Below are positions 1 to 7,867 of a stretch of DNA of 64,000 nucleotides, piece after piece. The stretch spans positions 62,001 through 126,000 of the forward strand of contig JAEWGD010000038.1 of assembly GCA_023388515.1 (NCBI GenBank), written 5' to 3'. The first letter of the stretch is position 1. Every line of letters begins with the position of its first letter. The stretch comes from Bacillota bacterium (GTDB lineage Bacteria > Bacillota > Clostridia > Oscillospirales > Ruminococcaceae). The translations under genes were made by a program, and so were the position numbers. A model generated the notes under the pieces. It searched no databases. It saw nothing but the letters and a program-made list of their open reading frames with translations, and had not been told where the DNA came from.

Positions 1-598
1 TGAGATGGAGTATAATGGAGTTAATGTGAATGATATATCCAAAGATAGTGATGGGAATTTTGTCTTTGGAACTCCACCTGAAAAAGTTCCATATAGTGGT
101 GATATTTACGTTGACGTTGGTTTAAATCTTTCAGTTGACGGTGGAAAGCTTGATAAAAAAACAGCTTTGAATATATCAGTTTCAGGACTTGATTCATTTG
201 GTTATGGCACAACAAATGTTGATTATCTTTCGGTAGATGGTACTATGAAAAACTATGATGTTCCAAATAATATTTATGTAATTTTTGATGAAATGGCGAA
301 AGCTTTAGACGTAAAGGATATGGATAAATTTGCTGCACTTGATTTGCAATTAACAGAGCAATCAAGAAGAATGATGGTTGAGGTTGCTGATCTTGGAGTT
401 CGTGGGAATTACCTTACATCAACACTTTCACGTTATGAAGACGAGGAATTGACTTTGATTGAAATGCAAACAAATGTTGAGAAAATTAACGATTCAGAAG
501 AAATAACAACGATGAGAAGTCATGAGTATTCATGGCAGTTAACATTGCAGTTCGGAAGTTCATTTCTTCCACAATCATTAATGGATTATTTGAGATAG
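1..598 (+). CDS. flgL: Flagellar hook-associated protein 3 (FlgL), C-terminal part
   Basis: The reading frame is open to the left edge, so only the last ~198 residues are present. The visible end has the FlgL/flagellin-type C-terminal helix: a stretch like RGNYLTSTLSRYEDEE, then LTEMQ/ITTMRS-like heptads, and the ending SFLPQSLMDYLR that matches the usual 'ILPQSLLDFL' FlgL terminus. FlgL forms the second hook-filament junction ring outside the cell. The downstream order (DUF6470-like, fliW, csrA, then fliD-fliS) is the common Firmicute late flagellar order and supports FlgL over flagellin. An internal ATG at position 5 is not the real start. Confidence 0.85.
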   Translation, partial: EMEYNGVNVNDISKDSDGNFVFGTPPEKVPYSGDIYVDVGLNLSVDGGKLDKKTALNISVSGLDSFGYGTTNVDYLSVDGTMKNYDVPNNIYVIFDEMAKALDVKDMDKFAALDLQLTEQSRRMMVEVADLGVRGNYLTSTLSRYEDEELTLIEMQTNVEKINDSEEITTMRSHEYSWQLTLQFGSSFLPQSLMDYLR

Positions 599-636
599 TA
601 AACCGCAACAGTTAAACGCAGAAATGAGGTGGTTTT

Positions 637-1170
637 ATGCAACTGATAGAAATTAAAAACATACCTGCAGAGTATAAGTTTAAGATTGAAAGTGCATCTC
701 TTGTAAAATCAGATAACTGCAACAAAGGAAATAAGGACGGGTGTTTGGATGTCAAGTTAAAAGACAAAAAGTTGTTACTGGACAAAATTGATTTGAATGA
801 CAGTATAGAACCATCAGTAATTGAATTGAACAACACTTCATTGGAAATGATGGAAAACAGTGGTACTGATGCAAAAGCAGTGTCAGAATATATGAAGATA
901 AGTAATATTATCAAAGATGAAGTCAAAAATAATGATAGTGCAAAGAAAGTTGCTTTAGATGATACGTTTAAACTTGATGATTTTAACTTTGAAAATATTG
1001 CGGAAAGTATCCAAAATGAATTGTATGCAGAACAGAACAAATTGGAATTTATACCAGCGAGCTTTGGCGTTGAAGTAATAAACGAGGCTAAGGTTGAGAT
1101 TGAGTATATAGGAGGATATAATTATGCTCCTCCGAGTTCTTCACCCGATTATGAAGAAAGCGAAGAATAG
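637..1170 (+). CDS. DUF6470-like (YviE-type) flagellar-locus protein
   Basis: This 177-residue protein sits between flgL and fliW, exactly where Bacillus and many Clostridia carry the uncharacterised yviE/DUF6470 gene. The N-terminus (MQLIEIKNIPAEYKFKIESA) and the C-terminal IEYIGGYNYAPPSSSPDYE segment resemble the family's conserved start and its 'IEYIG.P.YVPPSADP.Y' end. The middle is acidic and lysine-rich with no recognisable domain, no signal peptide and no membrane segment. GAGGTGG precedes the ATG. Its function is unknown; a link to flagellar assembly is inferred from position only. Confidence 0.6.
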   Translation: MQLIEIKNIPAEYKFKIESASLVKSDNCNKGNKDGCLDVKLKDKKLLLDKIDLNDSIEPSVIELNNTSLEMMENSGTDAKAVSEYMKISNIIKDEVKNNDSAKKVALDDTFKLDDFNFENIAESIQNELYAEQNKLEFIPASFGVEVINEAKVEIEYIGGYNYAPPSSSPDYEESEE

Positions 1171-1198
1171 AAAATAATTTTGTCCTTGCATATTAATT

Positions 1199-1226
1199 TT
1201 GTGTAGGGACAAATTAGTTTTATAAT
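1199..1226 (+). promoter_or_regulatory. Candidate promoter upstream of fliW
   Basis: TTGTGT and TATAAT are separated by 16 bp, about 38 bp before the fliW ATG. A TTTGTCC/GGACAAA inverted repeat (about 1179-1213) overlaps it and could be a weak terminator of the preceding gene or an operator. Only the -10 box is a strong match. Confidence 0.4.
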
Positions 1227-1263
1227 AGTATAATAAGGATAATAAAGAAAAGGGGAGCATTAT

Positions 1264-1692
1264 ATGAAAATTATCACTAGGGATTTTGGTGAAATTGAAA
1301 TTAATGAAGAAGATATAATAACATTTTCGCAACCTGTAATTGGTTTTGATGACTATAAAAAGTTTGTTTTTTTACATGATGAAGATACGTCTAGGCAAAT
1401 TGCATGGATTCAATCAGTAGAGGAAGCTGGGTTATGCTTTATTGTTGTAGACCCTTCTACTACTATTAGCGATTATAAATTTGAATTACCAGAGCATACT
1501 AAACGTGTTTTGGGTGACGGCGAATATGATGTATGGCTTGTAATGGTAGTATCAGATGATATAAAGAAGTCAACGGTTAATTTGAAAAGTCCAATACTGG
1601 TTAATCCTGAAAAAAGTTCTGCGATACAGCTAGTTTTGGAAGAGGATTTGCCAATACGTTATCCGCTTTTTAACAAGGAAGGGGATAAATAA
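1264..1692 (+). CDS. fliW: Flagellar assembly factor FliW
   Basis: The 142-residue product has FliW family length and pattern: an acidic N-terminus with the GEIEINEEDIITF start, FVFLHDED, and the IAWIQSVEEAGLCFIVVDP core typical of FliW. FliW binds flagellin and, when released, binds CsrA and relieves its repression of flagellin translation. The start follows GGGGAGC by a normal distance. The stop is separated from csrA by one base, so the two are almost certainly co-translated, the arrangement expected for a titration pair. The flagellin gene itself is not in the window. Confidence 0.93.
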   Translation: MKIITRDFGEIEINEEDIITFSQPVIGFDDYKKFVFLHDEDTSRQIAWIQSVEEAGLCFIVVDPSTTISDYKFELPEHTKRVLGDGEYDVWLVMVVSDDIKKSTVNLKSPILVNPEKSSAIQLVLEEDLPIRYPLFNKEGDK

Positions 1693-1693
1693 T

Positions 1694-1918
1694 ATGTTGA
1701 TTTTATCAAGAAAAATAGGGGAATCAGTTATAATTAATGATACGATTGAGGTTAAAGTTATAGAGATAAATGGCGATAAGATTAAGCTGGGTATAGATGC
1801 ACCTGCTGAGGTTAAGGTGTTAAGGAATGAATTATGCCAGACGGCTGAGGTGAATAGGGATTCAGCTAACTCAAAAAGTAATAAAAAACTGATAGATTTT
1901 ATAAAGGATTTGAAATAA
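1694..1918 (+). CDS. csrA: Carbon storage regulator CsrA
   Basis: A 74-residue protein starting MLILSRKIGESVIIND, with the five-strand CsrA core, GIDAPAEVKVLRNEL (the conserved Ala-Pro and the RNA-contacting Arg in the VxRxE-type motif) and a short lysine-rich tail. CsrA is a homodimeric RNA-binding translational repressor that recognises GGA in hairpin loops, and in Firmicutes it controls flagellin. It lies one base after fliW. The tail after the core is slightly longer than in E. coli CsrA, as in other Firmicute members. Confidence 0.95.
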   Translation: MLILSRKIGESVIINDTIEVKVIEINGDKIKLGIDAPAEVKVLRNELCQTAEVNRDSANSKSNKKLIDFIKDLK

Positions 1919-1925
1919 AAAGAGC

Positions 1926-1942
1926 AGAGCCATGTAAGCTCT
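1926..1942 (-). terminator. Weak hairpin between convergent csrA and minus-strand gene
   Basis: AGAGC/GCTCT form a 5-bp stem with a 7-nt loop; on the minus strand it is followed by TGCTCTTTTTATTT. It overlaps the stop codon of the minus-strand gene. The stem is short, so this is a tentative call. Confidence 0.3.
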
Positions 1943-2615
1943 ACTCATAGATGTCTTCTTGAATTATTTCGGGATTACTGTCATCTAGTATGTCTTTAAG
2001 CATATCCAGAATAGTGATTCGAATAAAAGTTATTAATTCTAAAATTGCAGTATCATTTATTGCGACAATTCGGCAGTCATATCTTGCCTTATCACCGAAA
2101 ACAAGGCTGTTTTTGTTAGCTAAAATATTTATTGTAGAGGAATTATTAAAAATAGGTTCACTTATTTTTATAGTTAGTGGGGATTCCCAGTCAAACTCCA
2201 GTTGTGATGAGTTAAATGTTAAGGTTTGAGTTGATATTGAGGTAATTAAGCAGTTAATAGTTTTTTGTGGTGATTGCGTTGTAAAGGCTTTTGCTTTTAT
2301 TATAGGAAGTAAGATTTCAGCATTAATATTAGAGTTTACACTTAATATTTTTTCTGCATCAGGCAAAAGGGTGCATTTAACAGATGTAATTCTTAAAAGT
2401 TTTTTGGATGAAAGATATACTTCTCCAGTAAAGCTATGGGTGTTTTGTCCATTTTTACTACAAATAATTTTAACAGTAGCACCTATTTTAATTAATGGAA
2501 CAAATGTATTAGTAAAGTCTACGGATTTATTTTTTATAGATATTGATGCAAAGCCATATTCTAGTAAAACATCATTTTCAGACATGAGAATGGCTTGAAA
2601 ATTATTTGAGAACAT
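1941..2615 (-). CDS. Unknown protein, possibly a degenerate PilZ-type protein
   Basis: This 224-residue frame runs against its flagellar neighbours and has AGGAGGTTACA just before its ATG. No motif is conclusive. The predicted layout is two beta-rich halves, the first with a 'GATVKIICSKNG..HSFTGEVYLSS' pattern and the second with alternating hydrophobic strands, followed by an acidic helical tail (DMLKDILDDSNPEI). The shape recalls two-domain YcgR-like proteins, but the PilZ RxxxR and D/NxSxxG signatures cannot be found, so the c-di-GMP idea is only a hypothesis. It has no signal peptide or membrane span. Its place within the flagellar cluster suggests a motility-related role. Confidence 0.55.
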   Translation of the reverse strand: MFSNNFQAILMSENDVLLEYGFASISIKNKSVDFTNTFVPLIKIGATVKIICSKNGQNTHSFTGEVYLSSKKLLRITSVKCTLLPDAEKILSVNSNINAEILLPIIKAKAFTTQSPQKTINCLITSISTQTLTFNSSQLEFDWESPLTIKISEPIFNNSSTINILANKNSLVFGDKARYDCRIVAINDTAILELITFIRITILDMLKDILDDSNPEIIQEDIYE

Positions 2616-2744
2616 TGTAACCTCCTAGAAGATTAATATATTAAGTGGCATAACACTTATCTATATATTATAACTTATTTTTGTGAACTTTTAAAGAGTA
2701 ATAGTTAATATTCTATCAATTTTTTGCGTTAGGAGGATTTTAAA

Positions 2745-3227
2745 ATGGCAGATGAAATTATAAATAAACTTTATGAACTATTGCAGCAAAAAGAAAAGCT
2801 GTTCATTGAGTATGAAAAAGAGTCATTAGCCTTGCTGGATTGCGATATAGATGATATGGAAAAGCATATAAATAATCGTGGAAACCTTTCAGAAATTATT
2901 GATGATAATGAAGAACAAATAAAAATTATAAGTAATAATTATGAATATGGGTTTATAAAGCCTGTTTTAAACAATTTATGTGATAGGAATAAACTGTCAT
3001 TAACTCATGCGAAGGTTTTTGATAAAAGCCAAAAGATTTTCAGTATAGTAAATCGAATAAGCAGAATTAATCGTGAGATTGAGCAGAGGATTATTGTTGA
3101 ACAGGAAGCGTTACTCGATGAAATAAAATCTATTAATTCAGGTCAGGGGGCTAAGGCTTCTAAATTTTCTGACACTGCTGTTGATGGCTCAAAGCCTTAT
3201 GTTCCCAATAAAATAAAATCCATCTGA
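2745..3227 (+). CDS. FlgN-like flagellar export chaperone
   Basis: A 160-residue, almost entirely helical, charged protein (MADEIINKLYELLQQKEKLF followed by long amphipathic helices and a disordered tail). It has the length and helix pattern of the FlgN family, which holds FlgK/FlgL as export chaperone, and is located between the flgL end and fliD. AGGAGG precedes the ATG. Sequence signatures of FlgN are weak in general, so position and length carry much of the call. Confidence 0.6.
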   Translation: MADEIINKLYELLQQKEKLFIEYEKESLALLDCDIDDMEKHINNRGNLSEIIDDNEEQIKIISNNYEYGFIKPVLNNLCDRNKLSLTHAKVFDKSQKIFSIVNRISRINREIEQRIIVEQEALLDEIKSINSGQGAKASKFSDTAVDGSKPYVPNKIKSI

Positions 3228-3252
3228 TAGGTATTGATTTTTCTGTGAAAGT

Positions 3253-3260
3253 ACCGATAT
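3253..3260 (+). promoter_or_regulatory. Possible sigma-28 type -10 element before fliD
   Basis: ACCGATAT matches the GCCGATAA/T -10 of flagellar sigma (FliA/SigD) promoters and lies about 50 bp before the fliD start. The expected TAAA-type -35 is poor, so the site is tentative. Confidence 0.3.
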
Positions 3261-3308
3261 ATATAATAAGTAGAAAAAACACAGTAACCTAAACGGGGGG
3301 CGATAGTT

Positions 3309-5207
3309 ATGCAAGTTAATTCAAGTTCAAATACATACACAACCGCTGCTTATAGCAATTCTGGTACATCTGGAATAATATCAGGGCTTGATACTGAAGG
3401 TATGGTTAAAAGCATGCTTCAGCCTATTCAAACTAAAATAGATAAGCAAACTGCATTGCAACAGCAGTTGACATGGAAACAAGAAATATACAGAGATGTT
3501 ATCACTAAAGTTAATGATTTTCAAGATAAATATTTCTCACTAACATCGGATACTTGTTTGCGTTCAAACTCGTTGTTTAATACAATGACTACTTCTTCAA
3601 GTTCCTCAGCAGTAAATATTTTGAGTAATAATAGTAGCCTTAATGGCTCTACTTCTATACAGGTAGCACAGCTTGCTTCAGCATCAACGCTAAAGTCGGA
3701 TAAATTAAGTGGAAGTATTAATATTGATGCAAGTAAAATTGATTTCAGCACTGGTGGCACAGCTAAAATTAATATTACTCTTGATGGCGTGACAAAAGCG
3801 TTTAATTTAGATTCTGAAAACACGATGGAAAAGCTATCATCGGATATATCTAAATCATTTGGAAGTAGCATAAAGATAACTCAAGATGGTGATAACTGGT
3901 CTATTAGAGCAGGTATTGGTCAAGAAGTAGTGCTTTCAGGAAGTGGATTAAGTAATCTTGGTTTTGATTCGCTTGTAAAAAATGTTTCTACGAATGTTGG
4001 ACTAACTACAACACTTACTGATTTTATGGGAGTTAAGTCGGATTATTCCTTTGAAATTAATGGTGCAAAGATTGAGCTAAGTGGAACTGATACAATAAAG
4101 GATGTTATTGATAAGGTTTATAATAGCGATGCTGGTGTATCATTATCATATAATTCGGTTAGCGATTCTTTTACTATGACTTCTAAAGATACAGGCAAAG
4201 GCTTTGATATAAATATAAAAGATGAAAACGGAGTATTTGCTGGTTTATTTAAGGGAGCAGTTGCAGAGGGAAGTACAGAGTATTCCTTTAACGATAGCAC
4301 AATTAATCCAGCTTTTAAAGCAGGTACAAATGCAATAGTATGTATTGATGGAACGCTAATGGAGAGAACATCGAATACAGTCGGCTATAATGGTTTTAAA
4401 TTAGAGCTAAAGGATACAACTGGCGACTATATTGATGGGGAAGGAAATGTTTATTTCAAGGAAGATGGAACTCTTATTGACTCTTCTGGTACAGAAATAA
4501 AGGCTGAAATCACTTCTTCAAGAGATACAGAAAAAATAGTTTCAACTATTAAATCTTTTGTAGAAGACTACAATAAGCTAATTGCAGATTTGAATAAATT
4601 AACTCATGAAGAGGCTACATATAAGAAATATGCACCGCTTACAAATGAACAGAAAAAAGAGATGTCTGAAACTGAAATTACTCTTTGGAATGAAAAAGCA
4701 AAGACAGGACTTCTTAGAAACGACTCCTCAATATCAAGCTTTTTAGCTGGTATGAGACAATCAATGTATAAGAATGTTGGTGCATCAAATGTTCTTTCAC
4801 AAATAGGTATTAATAGTAGTAGTGAGTGGAAGGATTATGGTAAACTAGCTGTTGATGAAGCTGAATTTACAAAATCTTTAAAAGAAAATCCTAATGGAGT
4901 ATTGGAATTATTTAATGGCGTAGATGGATTGGCTGGTAGATTGAATGATGTATGTAATAAAACGGCTAATAAGAGTACATCCTCACAGGGTACGCTAGTA
5001 AGAGAAGCTGGCGTAATAGGATATGGCTCAGAAAAGAACAATGTAATCTTTAATAAGCTTAAGCTAATTACAGATAGATTGCAGTCATTAAGCAGTCTTT
5101 ATGATAAGAAAAAACAAGGCTATTGGAACAAGTTTAATGCAATGGAAGTTCAACTGAATAATATATCTGAACAAGGTAGTTGGCTTAATAATTTTTCAGG
5201 TGGTTAA
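3309..5207 (+). CDS. fliD: Flagellar filament cap protein FliD
   Basis: The 632-residue protein begins with an unstructured Ser/Thr/Asn-rich N-terminus, then GIISGLDTEGMVKSMLQPI, the typical FliD_N motif ('sGLDvdsiV..lm'). The middle contains repeated Ig-like D2/D3 regions, and the end (SSLYDKKKQGYWNKFNAMEVQLNNISEQGSWL) is the coiled C-terminus that ends near 'LnsQssWL'. FliD caps the growing filament and is secreted by the flagellar type III system. GGGGGG lies before the ATG. The next gene is its usual operon partner fliS. Confidence 0.95.
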   Translation: MQVNSSSNTYTTAAYSNSGTSGIISGLDTEGMVKSMLQPIQTKIDKQTALQQQLTWKQEIYRDVITKVNDFQDKYFSLTSDTCLRSNSLFNTMTTSSSSSAVNILSNNSSLNGSTSIQVAQLASASTLKSDKLSGSINIDASKIDFSTGGTAKINITLDGVTKAFNLDSENTMEKLSSDISKSFGSSIKITQDGDNWSIRAGIGQEVVLSGSGLSNLGFDSLVKNVSTNVGLTTTLTDFMGVKSDYSFEINGAKIELSGTDTIKDVIDKVYNSDAGVSLSYNSVSDSFTMTSKDTGKGFDINIKDENGVFAGLFKGAVAEGSTEYSFNDSTINPAFKAGTNAIVCIDGTLMERTSNTVGYNGFKLELKDTTGDYIDGEGNVYFKEDGTLIDSSGTEIKAEITSSRDTEKIVSTIKSFVEDYNKLIADLNKLTHEEATYKKYAPLTNEQKKEMSETEITLWNEKAKTGLLRNDSSISSFLAGMRQSMYKNVGASNVLSQIGINSSSEWKDYGKLAVDEAEFTKSLKENPNGVLELFNGVDGLAGRLNDVCNKTANKSTSSQGTLVREAGVIGYGSEKNNVIFNKLKLITDRLQSLSSLYDKKKQGYWNKFNAMEVQLNNISEQGSWLNNFSGG

Positions 5208-5231
5208 ATATAAATTTTCGGGGGTGTAGAT

Positions 5232-5606
5232 ATGTTAGCAAATCCATATCAAGAGTATAAAAAACAAGCAGTATTGACTATGACACAGGGTGAAATGGTT
5301 GTCAAGTTGTATGATGAATGCTTGAAAATGCTTAATGCAGGTATTGTATATATTCAGGATAATAATATTGAATTGTGTAATAAGTCATTGAAGAAAGCAC
5401 ATGAGATATTGAATTATATGAGTTCGATATTAAATAGAGATTATGAATTATCAAATGAACTGAGTGCTTTATATGAATATTATGTTAGACGAATTATTAC
5501 AGCGAATACCAAAAAGGATATTGAACCTCTTGAAGAAATAATACCAATGATAACAGATTTAAGAAATAGTTTTCATGAGGCAGACAAGCAATTGAGAATG
5601 AAATAA
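5232..5606 (+). CDS. fliS: Flagellar secretion chaperone FliS
   Basis: A 124-residue protein, the normal FliS length, with NPYQEYKKQAVLTMTQGEMVVKLYDECLKML, the conserved 'Y....v.taspgelilmLYdgai' start. It is all helical. FliS binds the flagellin C-terminus in the cytosol to prevent early polymerisation. It starts 24 bp after fliD with a GGGGGTG ribosome site and is followed by a strong terminator that closes the flagellar cluster. Confidence 0.93.
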   Translation: MLANPYQEYKKQAVLTMTQGEMVVKLYDECLKMLNAGIVYIQDNNIELCNKSLKKAHEILNYMSSILNRDYELSNELSALYEYYVRRIITANTKKDIEPLEEIIPMITDLRNSFHEADKQLRMK

Positions 5607-5630
5607 AATCTTCCTAAAATAATGTTGTAT

Positions 5631-5670
5631 AAAAAGCGTTTTGTAGATAAAAACTATGAAACGCTTTTTA
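5631..5670 (+). terminator. Rho-independent terminator after fliS
   Basis: A perfect 11-bp stem AAAAAGCGTTT/AAACGCTTTTT with a 17-nt loop; the right arm ends in a T run. It begins 24 bp after the fliS stop. Confidence 0.85.
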
Positions 5671-5746
5671 TGCTGCAAACAATTGGAATATGTTAACTTT
5701 TATGAAGTGAAAAAGATATATACTTTACATAAATTTTGTATAATAT

Positions 5747-5783
5747 TAACACTTGTATATTAAAAAACAAATAAAAAGTGTTA
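5747..5783. promoter_or_regulatory. Inverted repeat just upstream of the aconitase promoter
   Basis: TAACACTT and AAGTGTTA form an 8-bp perfect dyad with a 21-bp spacer, ending 5 bp before the -35 box of the aconitase promoter. The position is suitable for a transcription factor operator. No known consensus is matched. Confidence 0.35.
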
Positions 5784-5788
5784 TTTTC

Positions 5789-5818
5789 TTGACAAAGTAT
5801 GCTTAAATGAGTTAAAAT
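5789..5818 (+). promoter_or_regulatory. Sigma-A type promoter for aconitase
   Basis: TTGACA and TAAAAT are separated by 18 bp. The predicted transcript start (near 5825) lies after the ATG at 5817, so the longer open frame cannot be the translated form. Confidence 0.75.
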
Positions 5819-5852
5819 GAATATGATAATATCTGAAAGGAATGATAAATTA

Positions 5853-7790
5853 ATGGGGTTAACCTTAACGGAGAAAATCCTTAATGCTCATATTGTTGAT
5901 GGTGAGCCGATTAAAGGTACTGAAATCGGTATAAAAATTGACCAAACTCTTACTCAGGACGCAACGGGTACTATGGCATATCTTGAGTATGAGGCGATGG
6001 GTGTTCCGAGAGTAAAAACAGAACGTTCTGTTGCTTATATTGACCATAATACTTTGCAAAGTGGATTTGAAAATGCTGATGACCATAGGTTTATTGGAAG
6101 TATTGCTAAGAAGCATGGTATATACTTTTCAAGACCTGGTAATGGTATTTGTCATCAAGTTCATTTAGAGCGATTTGGCAAGCCTGGTAAGACGCTGATA
6201 GGTTCTGATAGCCATACACCAACAGGTGGCGGAATAGGTATGATTGCAATTGGTGCTGGTGGATTGGACGTAGCAGTCGCTATGGGAGGCGGTGCTTATT
6301 ATATTACTTATCCTAATGTTGTAAAGGTTGAACTGACAGGAAAGCTTAATGCATGGGTTTCAGCAAAGGATGTAATTCTTGAAGTTTTGAGAAGATTGTC
6401 CGTTAAGGGCGGTGTTGGCAAGGTAATTGAATACTGTGGTGAGGGTGTAAAGACTTTGTCTGTTCCTGAAAGAGCAACTATTACGAATATGGGTGCTGAA
6501 TTGGGTGCAACTACTTCAATATTCCCATCTGATGAAATCACTAAGCAGTTTTTGAAGGCTCAGAAGCGTGAGGAGGACTATGTTCCTTTGTCGGCTGATG
6601 AAGATGCTGTTTATGATGAAGTTGTTGAAATAAATTTAAGCGAGTTAGTTCCATTGGCTGCTTGCCCACATTCTCCTGATAATATTAAATCTGTTGCTGA
6701 AATTGGCAATATAAAAATAGACCAAGTCAGTATCGGCTCATGTACAAACTCATCATTGCTTGATATGATGAAGGTTGCACATATTTTGAAAGGAAAAACG
6801 GTTCATACGGATGTTTCACTTTCAATTGCTCCTGGCTCAAAACAGGTGTTGAATATGCTTGCTGAAAATGGTGCATTGTCGATAATGATTGAGGCTGGTG
6901 CAAGAATACTTGAGAGTGCTTGCGGTCCTTGTATTGGTATGGGACAGTCGCCTAACTCTAAAGGTATTTCATTAAGAACATTTAACAGAAACTTTGAGGG
7001 GCGTTCGGGTACAAGAGATGGGCAGATTTATCTTGTATCCCCTGAAATGGCTGCTATTTCAGCTTTAACAGGTGTGTTTACTGACCCAAGAGAAATTGGC
7101 GAAATGCCTGAATTTAAACTACCTGAAGTTTTCTTAATAAATGATAATATGGTTGTAGCTCCTGCTGATGAAAAGGATATGGATAGCGTTGAAATTTTAA
7201 GAGGTCCAAATATAAAGCCGTTCCCAACGACTGTACCTCTTGCTGATAGCATTGATGCAAAATGTTCACTAAAGGTTGGCGATAATATTACAACTGACCA
7301 TATTATGCCTGCTGGTGCTAAAATATTGCCGTTGCGTTCTAATATTCCAGCAATATCGAAATTCTGCTTTACAGTATGTGATGAAGATTTCCCAGATAGA
7401 GCATTGGAATTCGGTAAGAGTATAATTGTAGGTGGCTCAAACTATGGACAAGGTTCATCAAGGGAACACGCTGCTTTAGCACCACTTTATTTAGGTGTAA
7501 AGGCTGTACTTGTGAAATCATTTGCAAGAATTCACCGTTCTAATCTTATCAATTCTGGAATTATACCACTTACATTTAAGAATGAGTCAGATTATGATAA
7601 TATTTTATTGAATGATGAGTTGGTGCTTGCAGATATAAAATCTAAGGTTGAAAGTGGAGCAAATGAGCTAACACTTTTAAATAAAACAAATGGTAAAGAA
7701 ATACCTGTACTTTGTGAATTGAGTGGTCGTGCTAAGGATATTATATTGGCTGGTGGATTGCTTAACTATACAAAGTTTCAATTGAATTAA
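5853..7790 (+). CDS. acnA: Aconitate hydratase
   Basis: This enzyme interconverts citrate and isocitrate with a [4Fe-4S] cluster. The ~645-residue form is the short monomeric aconitase found in many anaerobes. Seen motifs are GSDSHTPTGGG, the first cluster cysteine in SIGSCTNSS, and the other two in ESACGPCIGMG; the C-terminal swivel domain carries GGSNYGQGSSREHAAL. The start at 5853 (MGLTLTEKIL) is chosen because it follows GAAAGGA and because the upstream ATG at 5817 overlaps the -10 box. It is followed by isocitrate dehydrogenase, so the pair makes 2-oxoglutarate, probably for glutamate synthesis in an incomplete citric acid cycle. The gene symbol could also be acn. Confidence 0.95.
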   Translation: MGLTLTEKILNAHIVDGEPIKGTEIGIKIDQTLTQDATGTMAYLEYEAMGVPRVKTERSVAYIDHNTLQSGFENADDHRFIGSIAKKHGIYFSRPGNGICHQVHLERFGKPGKTLIGSDSHTPTGGGIGMIAIGAGGLDVAVAMGGGAYYITYPNVVKVELTGKLNAWVSAKDVILEVLRRLSVKGGVGKVIEYCGEGVKTLSVPERATITNMGAELGATTSIFPSDEITKQFLKAQKREEDYVPLSADEDAVYDEVVEINLSELVPLAACPHSPDNIKSVAEIGNIKIDQVSIGSCTNSSLLDMMKVAHILKGKTVHTDVSLSIAPGSKQVLNMLAENGALSIMIEAGARILESACGPCIGMGQSPNSKGISLRTFNRNFEGRSGTRDGQIYLVSPEMAAISALTGVFTDPREIGEMPEFKLPEVFLINDNMVVAPADEKDMDSVEILRGPNIKPFPTTVPLADSIDAKCSLKVGDNITTDHIMPAGAKILPLRSNIPAISKFCFTVCDEDFPDRALEFGKSIIVGGSNYGQGSSREHAALAPLYLGVKAVLVKSFARIHRSNLINSGIIPLTFKNESDYDNILLNDELVLADIKSKVESGANELTLLNKTNGKEIPVLCELSGRAKDIILAGGLLNYTKFQLN

Positions 7791-7867
7791 TTATATGATA
7801 AATTAACTTTATGGCTGGAATTATAGGATATAATTTAATGCTATCACAATTAATGGAGGTACATTTA

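Noticed and set aside
5817..5852. Upstream ATG as aconitase start
   Set aside because: It overlaps the -10 box of the TTGACA/TAAAAT promoter, so it would not be in the mRNA.
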